A stretch of 64,000 nt of DNA from an uncultured bacterium. Lineage in GTDB: Bacteria > Actinomycetota > Coriobacteriia > Coriobacteriales > Eggerthellaceae. The notes under the pieces were generated by a model. That model searched no databases. It was not told the origin of the DNA and saw only the letters and a program-made list of their open reading frames with translations. Every line of letters begins with the position of its first letter. Within the stretch, counting starts at the first letter, position 1. The stretch lies in assembly GCA_905214325.1 (NCBI GenBank), contig CAJMLT010000003.1, forward strand, positions 1 through 64,000, read 5' to 3'. Of the stretch, positions 27,518 to 37,525 are shown one piece after another. Both the position numbers and the translations under genes were made by a program.

Positions 27518-29431
27518 TTAAAGAGCGGCCTCGCGAATCACTTCGAGAAGTTGATCCACGCTCCAAAAACCAAGGTCTCCCTCATGGCGTTCACGCACCG
27601 AGACGCCACCCTGCTCAAGCTCCTTGTCGCCGACGATGCCCATATAGGGAATCTTGTCCGCTTGAGCCTTCGCGATCTTGACGCGCATGGGTTCATTCTG
27701 CTCATACACTTCGACACGACCACCCGCTGCGGTGATGAGACGGGCTAGGCGTTTGCACTCTTCGATATGACGATCGGCCAAGGGTAGCAAAACCACCTGC
27801 ACCGGAGAGAGCCATAGAGGCAAAGAACCCGCATAGTGTTCGATCAGAATACCGAAGAAGCGCTCGATCGAACCGAAGATGGCACGATGGAGCATCCAGG
27901 GTTGCTCCTCGGTGTTTTCGGCCGTGCGATAGGTGAGATTGAAGCGCTCGGGGAAATTGAAGTCGACCTGAACGGTGGAACACTGCCACATACGACCGAT
28001 GGCATCCTTGACCTTGATGTCGATCTTGGGGCCATAGAAAGCGCCGTCCCCTTCGTTGATTTCGTAATCGAGATCACGGATCTTGCAAGCCGCCTTCAAA
28101 GCATTGGTCGCATGATCCCACATGTCATCGGTACCGATACTCTTGACCGGACGCGTTGATATCTCGGCCATGTATTCGAATCCGAAGGTCGTCATGATAT
28201 GGTCGACCAGATCAAGAATGGCCACCACCTCTTCGACGACCTGATCGCGCGTGCAGAATACGTGGGCATCATCTTGCGTGAATCCACGAGCACGTAAAAG
28301 GCCGTGGACAACGCCGCTCATCTCATGACGATAGACCGTACCGAACTCGAACAAACGCAAGGGAAGATCACGATAGGAGCGGATCTCGTTGCGATAGAGC
28401 ATGACGTGACCCGGACAATTCATGGGTTTCACGCCGTATTCGCTCAAACGGGGGTTTTCATCGCTGCCCTCGTTGATATTGAAGAAGTACATATTCTCTT
28501 TGTAGAAGTCATAATGTCCGGACGTCTTCCACACATCGGCCTTATAGATATGCGGCGTGATGACTTCTTCGTATCCACGGGCATAGAGATCGCGGCGCAG
28601 CCACTCCTGAAGCAAGCGGATGACGCGGGCACCCTTGGGCGGATAGAGAGGCAGACCGACGCCGGCGGCATCATCGAGCATGAACAGGTTGAGCTCACGA
28701 CCGAGCTTGCGGTGGTCACGCTTTTCCGCTTCCTCGAGATTATGCAGATGGGCTTCGAGGTCCTTTTTCTTGAAGAAGGCTGTGCCGTAGATACGCTGAA
28801 GCATTTCACGGTCGGAATCCCCCTTCCAATAAGCACCGGCCACTTTCATGAGCTTGAAGGCACCGATCTTACCCGCCGAAGCGACATGGGGACCGCTGCA
28901 CAGATCGACGAAATCGCCATGACGGCGGATGATGATCTCCGCTTCCGGAGCAAGTTCCCGAATGTGTTCGAGCTTGAAGCGTTGATCGGCGAATATCGCC
29001 TCCGCTTCCTCTCGCGTGACAACTTCACGGATGAAAGGCTCATCGGCCTTGATGATGTCGGCCATCTTGGCTTCGATCAGAGGGAAATCGTCCGTCGAAA
29101 GAGAGCGGGACAGCTCGAAATCATAGAAGAATCCATCTTCGGTCTGAGGGCCGAAGGCGATTTGAGCCCCGGGAAAGAGAATCTGTATTGCCTCGGCCAT
29201 GACATGAGCTGCCGAATGGCGCATGATACCGAGCGCCTCAGGCGATCGATCGGTAATGATCTCAACGAGGGCGCCATCGTGAACCGGGGAGTCGAGATCG
29301 GCGAAGGAGCCGTCGATTTTACCTGCAAGCGCCGCTTTGGCGAGACCGGATCCGATAGAGGCGGCCACATCCCCGACCGTAGCCGGCTGATCGAGCGTTT
29401 TCTTAGAACCATCGGGCAAGATGATTTCCAT
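27518..29431 (-). CDS. thrS: Threonyl-tRNA synthetase
   Basis: It charges tRNA-Thr and edits mischarged Ser. The start at 29431 has AAGGA with a six-base spacer; a start two codons upstream would sit too close to it. The 637-residue product shows the TGS domain (about 1-62), the editing domain with HSAAHVMAEA, the class II core (motif 2 near YRHEMSGVVHGLLRARGFTQ) and a C-terminal anticodon-binding domain (from about 535). The leader is under 80 nt, so no T-box controls it. Confidence 0.97.
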   Translation of the reverse strand: MEIILPDGSKKTLDQPATVGDVAASIGSGLAKAALAGKIDGSFADLDSPVHDGALVEIITDRSPEALGIMRHSAAHVMAEAIQILFPGAQIAFGPQTEDGFFYDFELSRSLSTDDFPLIEAKMADIIKADEPFIREVVTREEAEAIFADQRFKLEHIRELAPEAEIIIRRHGDFVDLCSGPHVASAGKIGAFKLMKVAGAYWKGDSDREMLQRIYGTAFFKKKDLEAHLHNLEEAEKRDHRKLGRELNLFMLDDAAGVGLPLYPPKGARVIRLLQEWLRRDLYARGYEEVITPHIYKADVWKTSGHYDFYKENMYFFNINEGSDENPRLSEYGVKPMNCPGHVMLYRNEIRSYRDLPLRLFEFGTVYRHEMSGVVHGLLRARGFTQDDAHVFCTRDQVVEEVVAILDLVDHIMTTFGFEYMAEISTRPVKSIGTDDMWDHATNALKAACKIRDLDYEINEGDGAFYGPKIDIKVKDAIGRMWQCSTVQVDFNFPERFNLTYRTAENTEEQPWMLHRAIFGSIERFFGILIEHYAGSLPLWLSPVQVVLLPLADRHIEECKRLARLITAAGGRVEVYEQNEPMRVKIAKAQADKIPYMGIVGDKELEQGGVSVRERHEGDLGFWSVDQLLEVIREAAL

Positions 29432-29484
29432 ATCCATTCCTTTCCGTGCCGGGTGCGCACAAAGCACCTGCACATCCTTATAAT

Positions 29485-29508
29485 GAAGCCGCCCTGACGG
29501 CGGCTTTC
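29485..29508 (-). terminator. Hairpin upstream of thrS
   Basis: AAGCCGCC pairs with GGCGGCTT around a five-base loop. It lies after the zinc-ribbon membrane gene (minus strand) and just before TTATAAGG, which may be the thrS -10 region. Confidence 0.6.
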
Positions 29509-29586
29509 AAAACCATGGTATCAGGAGAAAAGACGACTACACCCTCCAAGCGGGAATAAGACGATATCAACAGGAGAAAAAACCTG

Positions 29587-30171
29587 CTATTCGGCCATAC
29601 CCGTCGTCGTATCCGACTGATCGGCACGTGCCGAAGCGGGACGCTGACGAAGGCCGTCGGCGGTCATGTCGGCGCGATGCGGCATACCGGAACGAGCCTG
29701 AGCCGTAGGAGCCTGACGATGAGCACGCGAAGAAACGCCCTGACCTCCGATGGGAGTCGTGCAGTACGGACAAACCGACCAACTGGGACTGAGCGCGTGA
29801 TGGCATGTGGGGCAAAGATTTTTCAGGCGCTGATGGCAATTGGGACACATCACGTAATCGGATTCGACGGGATAACCACAATTGGCACATTCGCCGTACT
29901 TCATCAGCTCGCGCTGTTTGAGGGCGACCTCGAGTTCCTGTTCATCTCTATCGATCTGCAGCAGAGGGGGACGCAGAAGGCAATACGCGATGACGCCGAC
30001 GATGGGAATCAGTGCAACCAAGCCCCATACATACCACGTGACACCGCGATGATACGCATCACGGATAACCCAGATAACCGAAAGCACATAGAGCGCCAAA
30101 AGCATGATGACGAGAACAACGAACAGAATTTGGAGTTCCGGCACCCACAATTGCGACAACAACTCAGACAT
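29587..30171 (-). CDS. Membrane-anchored zinc-ribbon protein
   Basis: The start at 30171 follows AGAGGAAATC. The 194-residue product has two transmembrane helices (about 12-34 and 45-66) arranged like the PLDc_N membrane module, a short charged linker, then two zinc ribbons: CANCGYPVESDYVMCPNC and CPTCHHALSPSWSVCPYC (about 95-140). The last 50 residues are Ala/Gln/Arg-rich and probably disordered, on the cytoplasmic side. Function is unknown; such double zinc ribbons often bind proteins or nucleic acid. Confidence 0.75.
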   Translation of the reverse strand: MSELLSQLWVPELQILFVVLVIMLLALYVLSVIWVIRDAYHRGVTWYVWGLVALIPIVGVIAYCLLRPPLLQIDRDEQELEVALKQRELMKYGECANCGYPVESDYVMCPNCHQRLKNLCPTCHHALSPSWSVCPYCTTPIGGQGVSSRAHRQAPTAQARSGMPHRADMTADGLRQRPASARADQSDTTTGMAE

Positions 30172-30258
30172 GATTTCCTCTTTCTCGCACACGGAACTCC
30201 GTATGCACCATGGTCGTTGTATATTATTCTAACAAAGAAACTCTACTAACTCGAATCT

Positions 30259-32916
30259 CTAACCCATTTCGGCAAGCTGGGTTTCGAGTCGTTGATATCG
30301 CTCGGTCAGATCGGCAAGCTTCGCCTTATCCTTCTCTATGATTTCCGGCGCCGCTTTCGAAAGGAATCCGGGATTGGAAAGCTTCTTTTCGAACTTTGCC
30401 CGGTCTTTATCCAACGTGGCCATCTCCTTTTCCAAGCGGGTACGTTCCGCCTGAAAATCAACGAGACCCGTCAAGATGACGAACACCTCGGCACCTTCGG
30501 CGAGACACAACGTCGAATCGGTGGGCTTGGCGGCCTCAACACTCATATCGAGTACCGAAACATTGGCAAGGGCCTTGAAGAGCTCGACCTGTTCTTCGAA
30601 CAGAACAAGGCTCTCCCGACCATCGGGCTTGACGACGACATCGAGGGTCACACGAGGAGAGATGCCGTAACGGGCCCGCGTGGATCGGATACCCGAAACC
30701 GCCTGAGTCACCATGGCAAGCGCCCGTTCCGCATCCTTGTCTATGTAGACGGCAAGGTCGCGGGCATCGGGCCAGGAGGCCATCATGAGAGAAGGTGTTT
30801 GCTTCTCGCCGGGAAGTTCTCGGTATATCTGCTCGGTGACGAAAGGCATGATGGGATGAAGGAGGCGCAACGCCGTATCGAGAACGAAAAGAAGGTTACG
30901 CTGACAGACGAGACGATCCTCCCCTCCCGCATTGAGACGGGGCTTCGAAAGTTCGATATACCAGTCGCAGAATTCATTCCAGAAGAACGCATAGAGCTCA
31001 CGGGTTATCTCACCGAACTCGAAGTCCTTGTAAGCCTTGTCGAGCGAAGCCACCAGTGAGGCCAGGCGTGAGAACATCCAGCGATCCGCCGGGGTCGAAG
31101 GGTTCGGCGTACCGGGACGGTAGTCCTCCAGATTCATCATGACAAAGCGAGCGGCATTGCGGATCTTGTTGGAGAAATTACGACTACTTTCCAATTTACT
31201 CTCGTTGAAACGCATATCCTGAGCGCCGGTCACCTGCATGAGCAGACCGAACCGCATGCCATCGGCGCCGTAGTCCTCCATGAGCTTGAGCGGATCGACA
31301 CCGTTGCCGCGACTCTTCGACATGGGCTTACCGTCGGCGGCCATGACCGTCGGATGGATAATGACATCCCGGAAGGGAATTTCATCGGTGAAATACAGCG
31401 AGGACATCACCATACGGGCAACCCAGAGGCCCATGATGTCACGAGCCGTGGAGAGGACCTGAGTGGGATAGACTTCTTCGAGCGCGGAAGCGTCATCGGG
31501 CCATCCCTGCGTGGCGAAGGGCCATAGCTGGGAAGAGAACCAGGTATCCAGAACATCTTCATCCTGACGAACCGGAGCACCACAGACGGGACAGGTCTCA
31601 ACATCTTCGAGGCAGGCATCCTCCCACCCGCACGTATCACAATAGAACATCGGGATACGGTGTCCCCACCAAAGCTGACGGGAAATGCACCAATCCTTCA
31701 GGTTTTCCATCCAATCGAGATAGACCTGCTTCCATCGGTCGGGATGAAAACGGATTTCATCCTGTTCCACGACGCGGGCCGCATCCTTCTTGAGGCGATC
31801 GACGGCGACGAACCACTGCTCGGAAAGCCACGGTTCGAGTTTGGTGTGACAGCGATAGCAGGTCATAACCGAATGGTCGTGGTCTTCGACATGATCGAGA
31901 AGACCCAACGCCTCGAGTTCGGCAACCACCGCCTCCCGCGCCTCATCGCGCGTCATGCCGCTGAACTTGCCGTAGCCTTCCACGACGACGGCATGCTCGT
32001 CGAAGATATTCACCTGTTCGAGGTCGTTGCGCTGGCCCATGACATAGTCGTTGGGGTCGTGCGCGGGGGTCGTCTTCACGCATCCGGTACCGAATTCCGA
32101 GTCGACGTAGTAGTCGGCGAAGATGGGAATCTCGCGCCCGACGATGGGGAGCGTGACCTTCTTGCCCACCAAGTGCTTATAACGATCGTCTTTCGGACTC
32201 ACCGCGACACCGGTGTCTCCTAGCATGGTTTCCGGACGTGTCGTCGCGACGACGAGGTATTCAAGGCCATCGACCGGTTCGGTGAGGGGATAGCGCAGAT
32301 ACCACAGATGACCCGACTCATCAACGTATTCCGCCTCATCGTCGGCGATCGCGGTGGTACAGGAGGGACACCAATTGACGATACGCTTTCCCCGATAGAT
32401 CAAATCGTCATGATACCAATCGCAAAACACCTTACGCACCGCATGGGCGTATTCTTCCGAAAGCGTGAACTTCTCATCGTCGTAATCGCACGAGCACCCC
32501 ATCGCCTTGATCTGATTGACGATGGTGGTACCGTACTCTTCGCGCCATTCATAGCAGGCTTCGAGAAAGGCCTCTCGGCCGATCTCGAGACGGGAAATAC
32601 CCTCGTCGGCAAGCTTCTTGTCAACCTTGGTCTGCGTGGATATCCCGGCGTGATCCGTTCCGAGAATCCAACGCGTACGATAACCCTGCATGCGGGCGCG
32701 ACGGATACAAGTGTCCTGAATCGTATCGTTCAAGGCGTGACCCATGTGAAGGACGCCCGTCACATTGGGGGGCGGAATGACGATGGTATAAGCCGAAGTG
32801 GCCTTTTCGCCGAAACCGGGAGTGCGCGTGAAGTAACCCTGCTCCTTCCATGCGTTGAAGAGAGGAGTTTCCCATTCGCTATAGGCCTGACGTTCTTTCT
32901 TCTTGTCGGATGCCAT
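30259..32916 (-). CDS. valS: Valyl-tRNA synthetase
   Basis: It charges tRNA-Val and edits Thr. The 885-residue class I enzyme has the HIGH motif as PPPNVTGVLHMGHALN (about 48-63), a CP1 editing domain, the KMSKS motif in KPMSKSRGNG (about 525), an anticodon-binding domain and a C-terminal coiled coil (about 815-885, LVDFQAERTRLEKEMATL) that contacts the tRNA. It lies downstream of clpX. Confidence 0.97.
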   Translation of the reverse strand: MASDKKKERQAYSEWETPLFNAWKEQGYFTRTPGFGEKATSAYTIVIPPPNVTGVLHMGHALNDTIQDTCIRRARMQGYRTRWILGTDHAGISTQTKVDKKLADEGISRLEIGREAFLEACYEWREEYGTTIVNQIKAMGCSCDYDDEKFTLSEEYAHAVRKVFCDWYHDDLIYRGKRIVNWCPSCTTAIADDEAEYVDESGHLWYLRYPLTEPVDGLEYLVVATTRPETMLGDTGVAVSPKDDRYKHLVGKKVTLPIVGREIPIFADYYVDSEFGTGCVKTTPAHDPNDYVMGQRNDLEQVNIFDEHAVVVEGYGKFSGMTRDEAREAVVAELEALGLLDHVEDHDHSVMTCYRCHTKLEPWLSEQWFVAVDRLKKDAARVVEQDEIRFHPDRWKQVYLDWMENLKDWCISRQLWWGHRIPMFYCDTCGWEDACLEDVETCPVCGAPVRQDEDVLDTWFSSQLWPFATQGWPDDASALEEVYPTQVLSTARDIMGLWVARMVMSSLYFTDEIPFRDVIIHPTVMAADGKPMSKSRGNGVDPLKLMEDYGADGMRFGLLMQVTGAQDMRFNESKLESSRNFSNKIRNAARFVMMNLEDYRPGTPNPSTPADRWMFSRLASLVASLDKAYKDFEFGEITRELYAFFWNEFCDWYIELSKPRLNAGGEDRLVCQRNLLFVLDTALRLLHPIMPFVTEQIYRELPGEKQTPSLMMASWPDARDLAVYIDKDAERALAMVTQAVSGIRSTRARYGISPRVTLDVVVKPDGRESLVLFEEQVELFKALANVSVLDMSVEAAKPTDSTLCLAEGAEVFVILTGLVDFQAERTRLEKEMATLDKDRAKFEKKLSNPGFLSKAAPEIIEKDKAKLADLTERYQRLETQLAEMG

Positions 32917-32952
32917 GCTCGCCTTCCTTTTTTATCACGTGGTCTTCAAGCT

Positions 32953-32984
32953 GAAAGTGCCCCTTCGTTTCAAGGGACACTTTC
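32953..32984. other. Hairpin between clpX and valS
   Basis: GAAAGTG-CCCTT pairs with AAGGG-CACTTTC with one C/A mismatch around a six-base loop (32953-32984). It sits between the clpX stop and the valS start and lacks a U-tract. It may be a weak terminator or processing site. Confidence 0.5.
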
Positions 32985-33000
32985 TAACAGGTATGTATGG

Positions 33001-34371
<1,371 letters not shown>

Positions 34372-34376
34372 ACGTC

Positions 34377-35000
34377 CTACGCCTTTTCGTCGGTCGCGAA
34401 ACGGGAGGTGACAACCTTGTCGACAAGGCCATAGGCACACGCATCATCGGCGCTCATGAAATTGTCGCGTTCGGTGTCGGCGTTGATCTTCTCCAAAGGC
34501 TGCCCGGTACGCTCGGCCAGAATCTTATTGAGCTTCTCACGGCAATAAGCGATTTCCCGCGCGGCGATTTCGATCTCGGTCTGCTGCCCTTGAGCTCCCC
34601 CGGAGGGCTGGTGGATCATGACGCGGGAGTTGGGCAGAGCAGAACGCTTACCGGGAGTGCCGCAAGCCAAAAGGACGGCGGCCATGGAAGCCGCCTGCCC
34701 CAAGCAGATCGTGGCAACGTCACATTTGATGTAGTTCATCGTATCGAAGATAGCCAGACCGGCGGTGATGACGCCTCCGGGCGAATTGATATAGAGGGAG
34801 ATATCTTTATCGGGGTCGGCCGACTCGAGGTGAATCAGCTGAGCCACGACCGTATTGGCGACGGCATCATCGATGGCCTCACCCAGAAAAACGATACGCT
34901 CGTTGAGCAAACGGGAATAGATATCGTAACTGCGCTCCCCACGGGGAGACTGCTCGACAACGTAGGGGATAAGTGCGGATTGACCGGGATTATAGAACAT
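34377..35000 (-). CDS. clpP: ATP-dependent Clp protease proteolytic subunit
   Basis: A serine protease forming the tetradecameric chamber used by ClpX and ClpC. The start at 35000 follows GTGAGGTAATC. The 207-residue product has the catalytic Ser in [14 protein letters not shown], His in [11 protein letters not shown] and a downstream Asp in [10 protein letters not shown]. It follows tig and precedes clpX. Confidence 0.97.
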   Translation of the reverse strand: MFYNPGQSALIPYVVEQSPRGERSYDIYSRLLNERIVFLGEAIDDAVANTVVAQLIHLESADPDKDISLYINSPGGVITAGLAIFDTMNYIKCDVATICLGQAASMAAVLLACGTPGKRSALPNSRVMIHQPSGGAQGQQTEIEIAAREIAYCREKLNKILAERTGQPLEKINADTERDNFMSADDACAYGLVDKVVTSRFATDEKA

Positions 35001-35057
35001 GATTACCTCACTTCTTTCGCTCGACTCGCTGACTGACACGCATCACCGAATCGATGA

Positions 35058-36443
35058 TTATTCCTCTTCGGCCTTTTCAGCCTTTTTGACGGCCTTTTTG
35101 GCAGCAGGTTTCTTTTCTTCCTTCTTCTGAGCGGCAACCTCGGTGACCTTGGCCTTTTCGACAACGTCAAGCATGGCGTTGGTCCTCAAGACGCCCTCGC
35201 GAATAAGGGGAATGCGACCACTTTCACGCCACTCGGCTTCAACGGCGATGGGATCGTCGACGTCAGCCTTGGCGAATTCGGCGGAAATCTCCTCGTCCGT
35301 TGCCGTAAGACCATAATGACGGGCCCAAGCATCGAGAGCGAGATCCTGTCGGACCAGGTCGGCAGCTTGTTTCTTCATGTCTTCCTTGAACTGCTCAGGG
35401 GTCATCTCCATCGAGGAGAGATACTGATCGAAGGAAAGATTGGACTGGGAGAGCTGACGATAGAAGGACTGGAGCAGATTCGCTTCCTCCAGCTCACACA
35501 TACCCTCGGGCAAATCACCCTCGATACGCTGCGAAACAGCATAGAGACATTCACTTTCCTTACGACGGGGCATGCTGGTTTCCTTCTGCTCCTTGACGCT
35601 CGAAGCGATTTTCTCACGCATGTCGGCGAGACTTTCGAAGCCGAAGGTCTCGATGGCCCACTCCTCGTTGACTTCGGGAAGAATCTTACGCTTGATGACG
35701 TCGAGCGTAAGATCGAAGTGGTACTTGCCCTTCTCATCACCGAGCGTCATGGCGATCATGGACGTATCGTCGGACAGATCGAGATCGAAGCTTTTCTGCT
35801 CGCCCTTCTTCATACCGATGAGTTCGGCGTCGAAGGATTCGGGGAACAGGTTCGCACCCAATTCATAAAGCCGATTCTCGGCACACAGAGCGGTGACTTC
35901 CTTACCCTTCTCGTCGGTGACCTTCATGGTGAACTCGACGAACTCCTTGGGCTTCACCTTGGTGTTTGCAGGAGCGTCTTTGAAATCATGGTAGTAGTTA
36001 CGCAACTCCTCGATCTGAGCCTCGATTTCGTCATCGGTGGCGTCCGTGGTGGGGATTTCCACCTCGACGGGCTCGTAGCTGGTCAGCTCGTAGGAAGGCT
36101 TAACCTGAATGGTGGCGGTGAACTTGAAGTCCTTACCTTCTTCCACCATATCGGTCTCATACTCGTATTCAGCCTTAAAAAGAGGTACGAGATTGTTCTC
36201 GTCGAGGGCTTTGGGGTAAACGTCGTTGACAAGGTCTTCGGTGACCGTGGCCTTCACCGCGTCGGCACCCAACATATTGTCGATGACGGGACGGGGAGCT
36301 TTCCCAGGACGAAAACCAGGAAAGTTATACCTTTTTGCGAAATCCTTGTACGTGCGCTTGATGCGAGAATCGACATCGGCGGCTTCGATTTCAAAAGCAA
36401 TCTTAACCTGATTGTCTTTCAGAGTCTCAACTTTGGTGTTCAC
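35058..36443 (-). CDS. tig: Trigger factor (ribosome-associated chaperone)
   Basis: Trigger factor binds ribosomal protein L23 and shields nascent chains. The start is GTG at 36443, behind AGAAGGAGTAGATTTC; the open frame extends upstream into the tRNA-Leu gene and is not used. The 461-residue product has the ribosome-binding signature FPGFRPGKAP (about 40-50), a PPIase domain (about 155-245, KPKEFVEFTMKVTDEKGK) and the C-terminal chaperone arms. The last 35 residues are Lys/Ala/Glu-rich. It heads tig-clpP-clpX. Confidence 0.95.
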   Translation of the reverse strand: MNTKVETLKDNQVKIAFEIEAADVDSRIKRTYKDFAKRYNFPGFRPGKAPRPVIDNMLGADAVKATVTEDLVNDVYPKALDENNLVPLFKAEYEYETDMVEEGKDFKFTATIQVKPSYELTSYEPVEVEIPTTDATDDEIEAQIEELRNYYHDFKDAPANTKVKPKEFVEFTMKVTDEKGKEVTALCAENRLYELGANLFPESFDAELIGMKKGEQKSFDLDLSDDTSMIAMTLGDEKGKYHFDLTLDVIKRKILPEVNEEWAIETFGFESLADMREKIASSVKEQKETSMPRRKESECLYAVSQRIEGDLPEGMCELEEANLLQSFYRQLSQSNLSFDQYLSSMEMTPEQFKEDMKKQAADLVRQDLALDAWARHYGLTATDEEISAEFAKADVDDPIAVEAEWRESGRIPLIREGVLRTNAMLDVVEKAKVTEVAAQKKEEKKPAAKKAVKKAEKAEEE

Positions 36444-36481
36444 GAAATCTACTCCTTCTGGGATACAACGTATAGCCGAAA

Positions 36482-36567
36482 TGGTGCGGGTGAAAGGACT
36501 TGAACCTTCACGGGGGTTGCCCACCAGAACCTAAACCTGGCGCGTCTGCCAATTCCGCCACACCCGC
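36482..36567 (-). tRNA. tRNA-Leu (TAG)
   Basis: The 86-base gene has a 7-bp acceptor stem GCGGGTG/CACCCGC, discriminator A, encoded CCA at 36482-36484, an anticodon loop TTTAGGT with anticodon TAG, a long class II variable arm and a TTCAAGT T loop. TAG reads the Leu codon CUA. It lies immediately upstream of tig on the same strand. Confidence 0.95.
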
Positions 36568-36628
36568 TTTTCATTCGGATCATCGTCAGCTGCGACGACA
36601 ACCTCGTAATGATAACAAATAGGCCTAG

Positions 36629-36661
36629 CGTTGTGCTTAACAATGTGAGAAAAGCACAACG
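36629..36661 (-). terminator. Hairpin downstream of the unknown anchored-protein gene
   Basis: CGTTGTGCTT pairs with AAGCACAACG around an A/T-rich loop of about 13 bases. It lies after the 36696 stop and before tRNA-Leu. The U-tract is weak. Confidence 0.55.
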
Positions 36662-36695
36662 GTGCAAGCCGAAACAACGATGGGCGGAAAAAATG

Positions 36696-37481
36696 TCAGA
36701 GAGTGGATACGTCCTTAGCGCTGATAACCTTGCTCGGGGAGACCAGAATGGTACCCACTTCACTTGTCAACGCAGCATCGTTGTAGAAGACATCATCAAC
36801 AGTGACCCCCATGGGGAAAAGACCCTCATCTTTGGTGGATATGACGATATCCACTTCGGAACAACACTTCTCGACGAGAGCAAGATCGCTCGCGACCATG
36901 ATGATGAAGTCGACCTTGGCGTTTTTGTACTCACCCACGCGTTGTGCGGCATACTCCCTCGTCGCGTTCGTCTCGTCGAGCGAGAAAACACCGAACGAGT
37001 ATTTACCGGCACGGATGACCGTACGGTTTTTGTAGACTTCGGGATGAGCGACATCAAGCACGAATACCGATGCGTCCTTTTCGACGTAGGAGCGTTTCAA
37101 GGAATCGACCGTCAATTTCGCCGCTACATCCGTCTCCTCCTGCGGGACCGCTTCCGAGGCGGTCAACTCGTCCCCTTCGGGAGTCTGCCCGGTCGTTCCC
37201 TCCTCGCGAGCCTTCTCGTTGAGCTCGGTAGCGGAGGCGTCGGCCCCGGACGATGGCGACGAAGTCGAAGCGTCTTTTTTCTGAGTGACGACACCTTCAT
37301 AGAGAATGGCCGTGTAATCATTCATCTGCCCGGTGGCGTCGTCGATATTGCTTGCCGCCACATTCCACGAATGACCGATCGAAGCAATATAGAAACCGAG
37401 GGCTCCCAAACCGACGACGATGAGGAGCGCGAAGAAGGCAAGCGCTGTTTTTTCTCTTGAAAGACGTTTCATAGCCACCAT
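36696..37481 (-). CDS. Unknown membrane-anchored protein, degenerate metallophosphoesterase-like
   Basis: The 261-residue product has an N-terminal signal anchor (about 14-36), a low-complexity Ser/Glu/Thr linker (about 70-115) and an extracytoplasmic domain. In that domain, YSFGVFSLDETNA, VDFIIMVASD, VDIVISTKDEG and a final VGTILVSPSKVISAKDV follow the order of strands in 5'-nucleotidase (UshA-type) metallophosphoesterases. The metal-binding GHxH is replaced by STKDE and no N-terminal DxH is seen, so it is probably not a metal-dependent hydrolase. The fold is inferred by eye. It lies downstream of uvrA (44-bp gap). ATG 37472 is an alternative start. Confidence 0.6.
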   Translation of the reverse strand: MVAMKRLSREKTALAFFALLIVVGLGALGFYIASIGHSWNVAASNIDDATGQMNDYTAILYEGVVTQKKDASTSSPSSGADASATELNEKAREEGTTGQTPEGDELTASEAVPQEETDVAAKLTVDSLKRSYVEKDASVFVLDVAHPEVYKNRTVIRAGKYSFGVFSLDETNATREYAAQRVGEYKNAKVDFIIMVASDLALVEKCCSEVDIVISTKDEGLFPMGVTVDDVFYNDAALTSEVGTILVSPSKVISAKDVSTL

Positions 37482-37525
37482 ATTCTAGTGGGAACCTCGC
37501 TGACGATACCCCACGAATCGACGAA

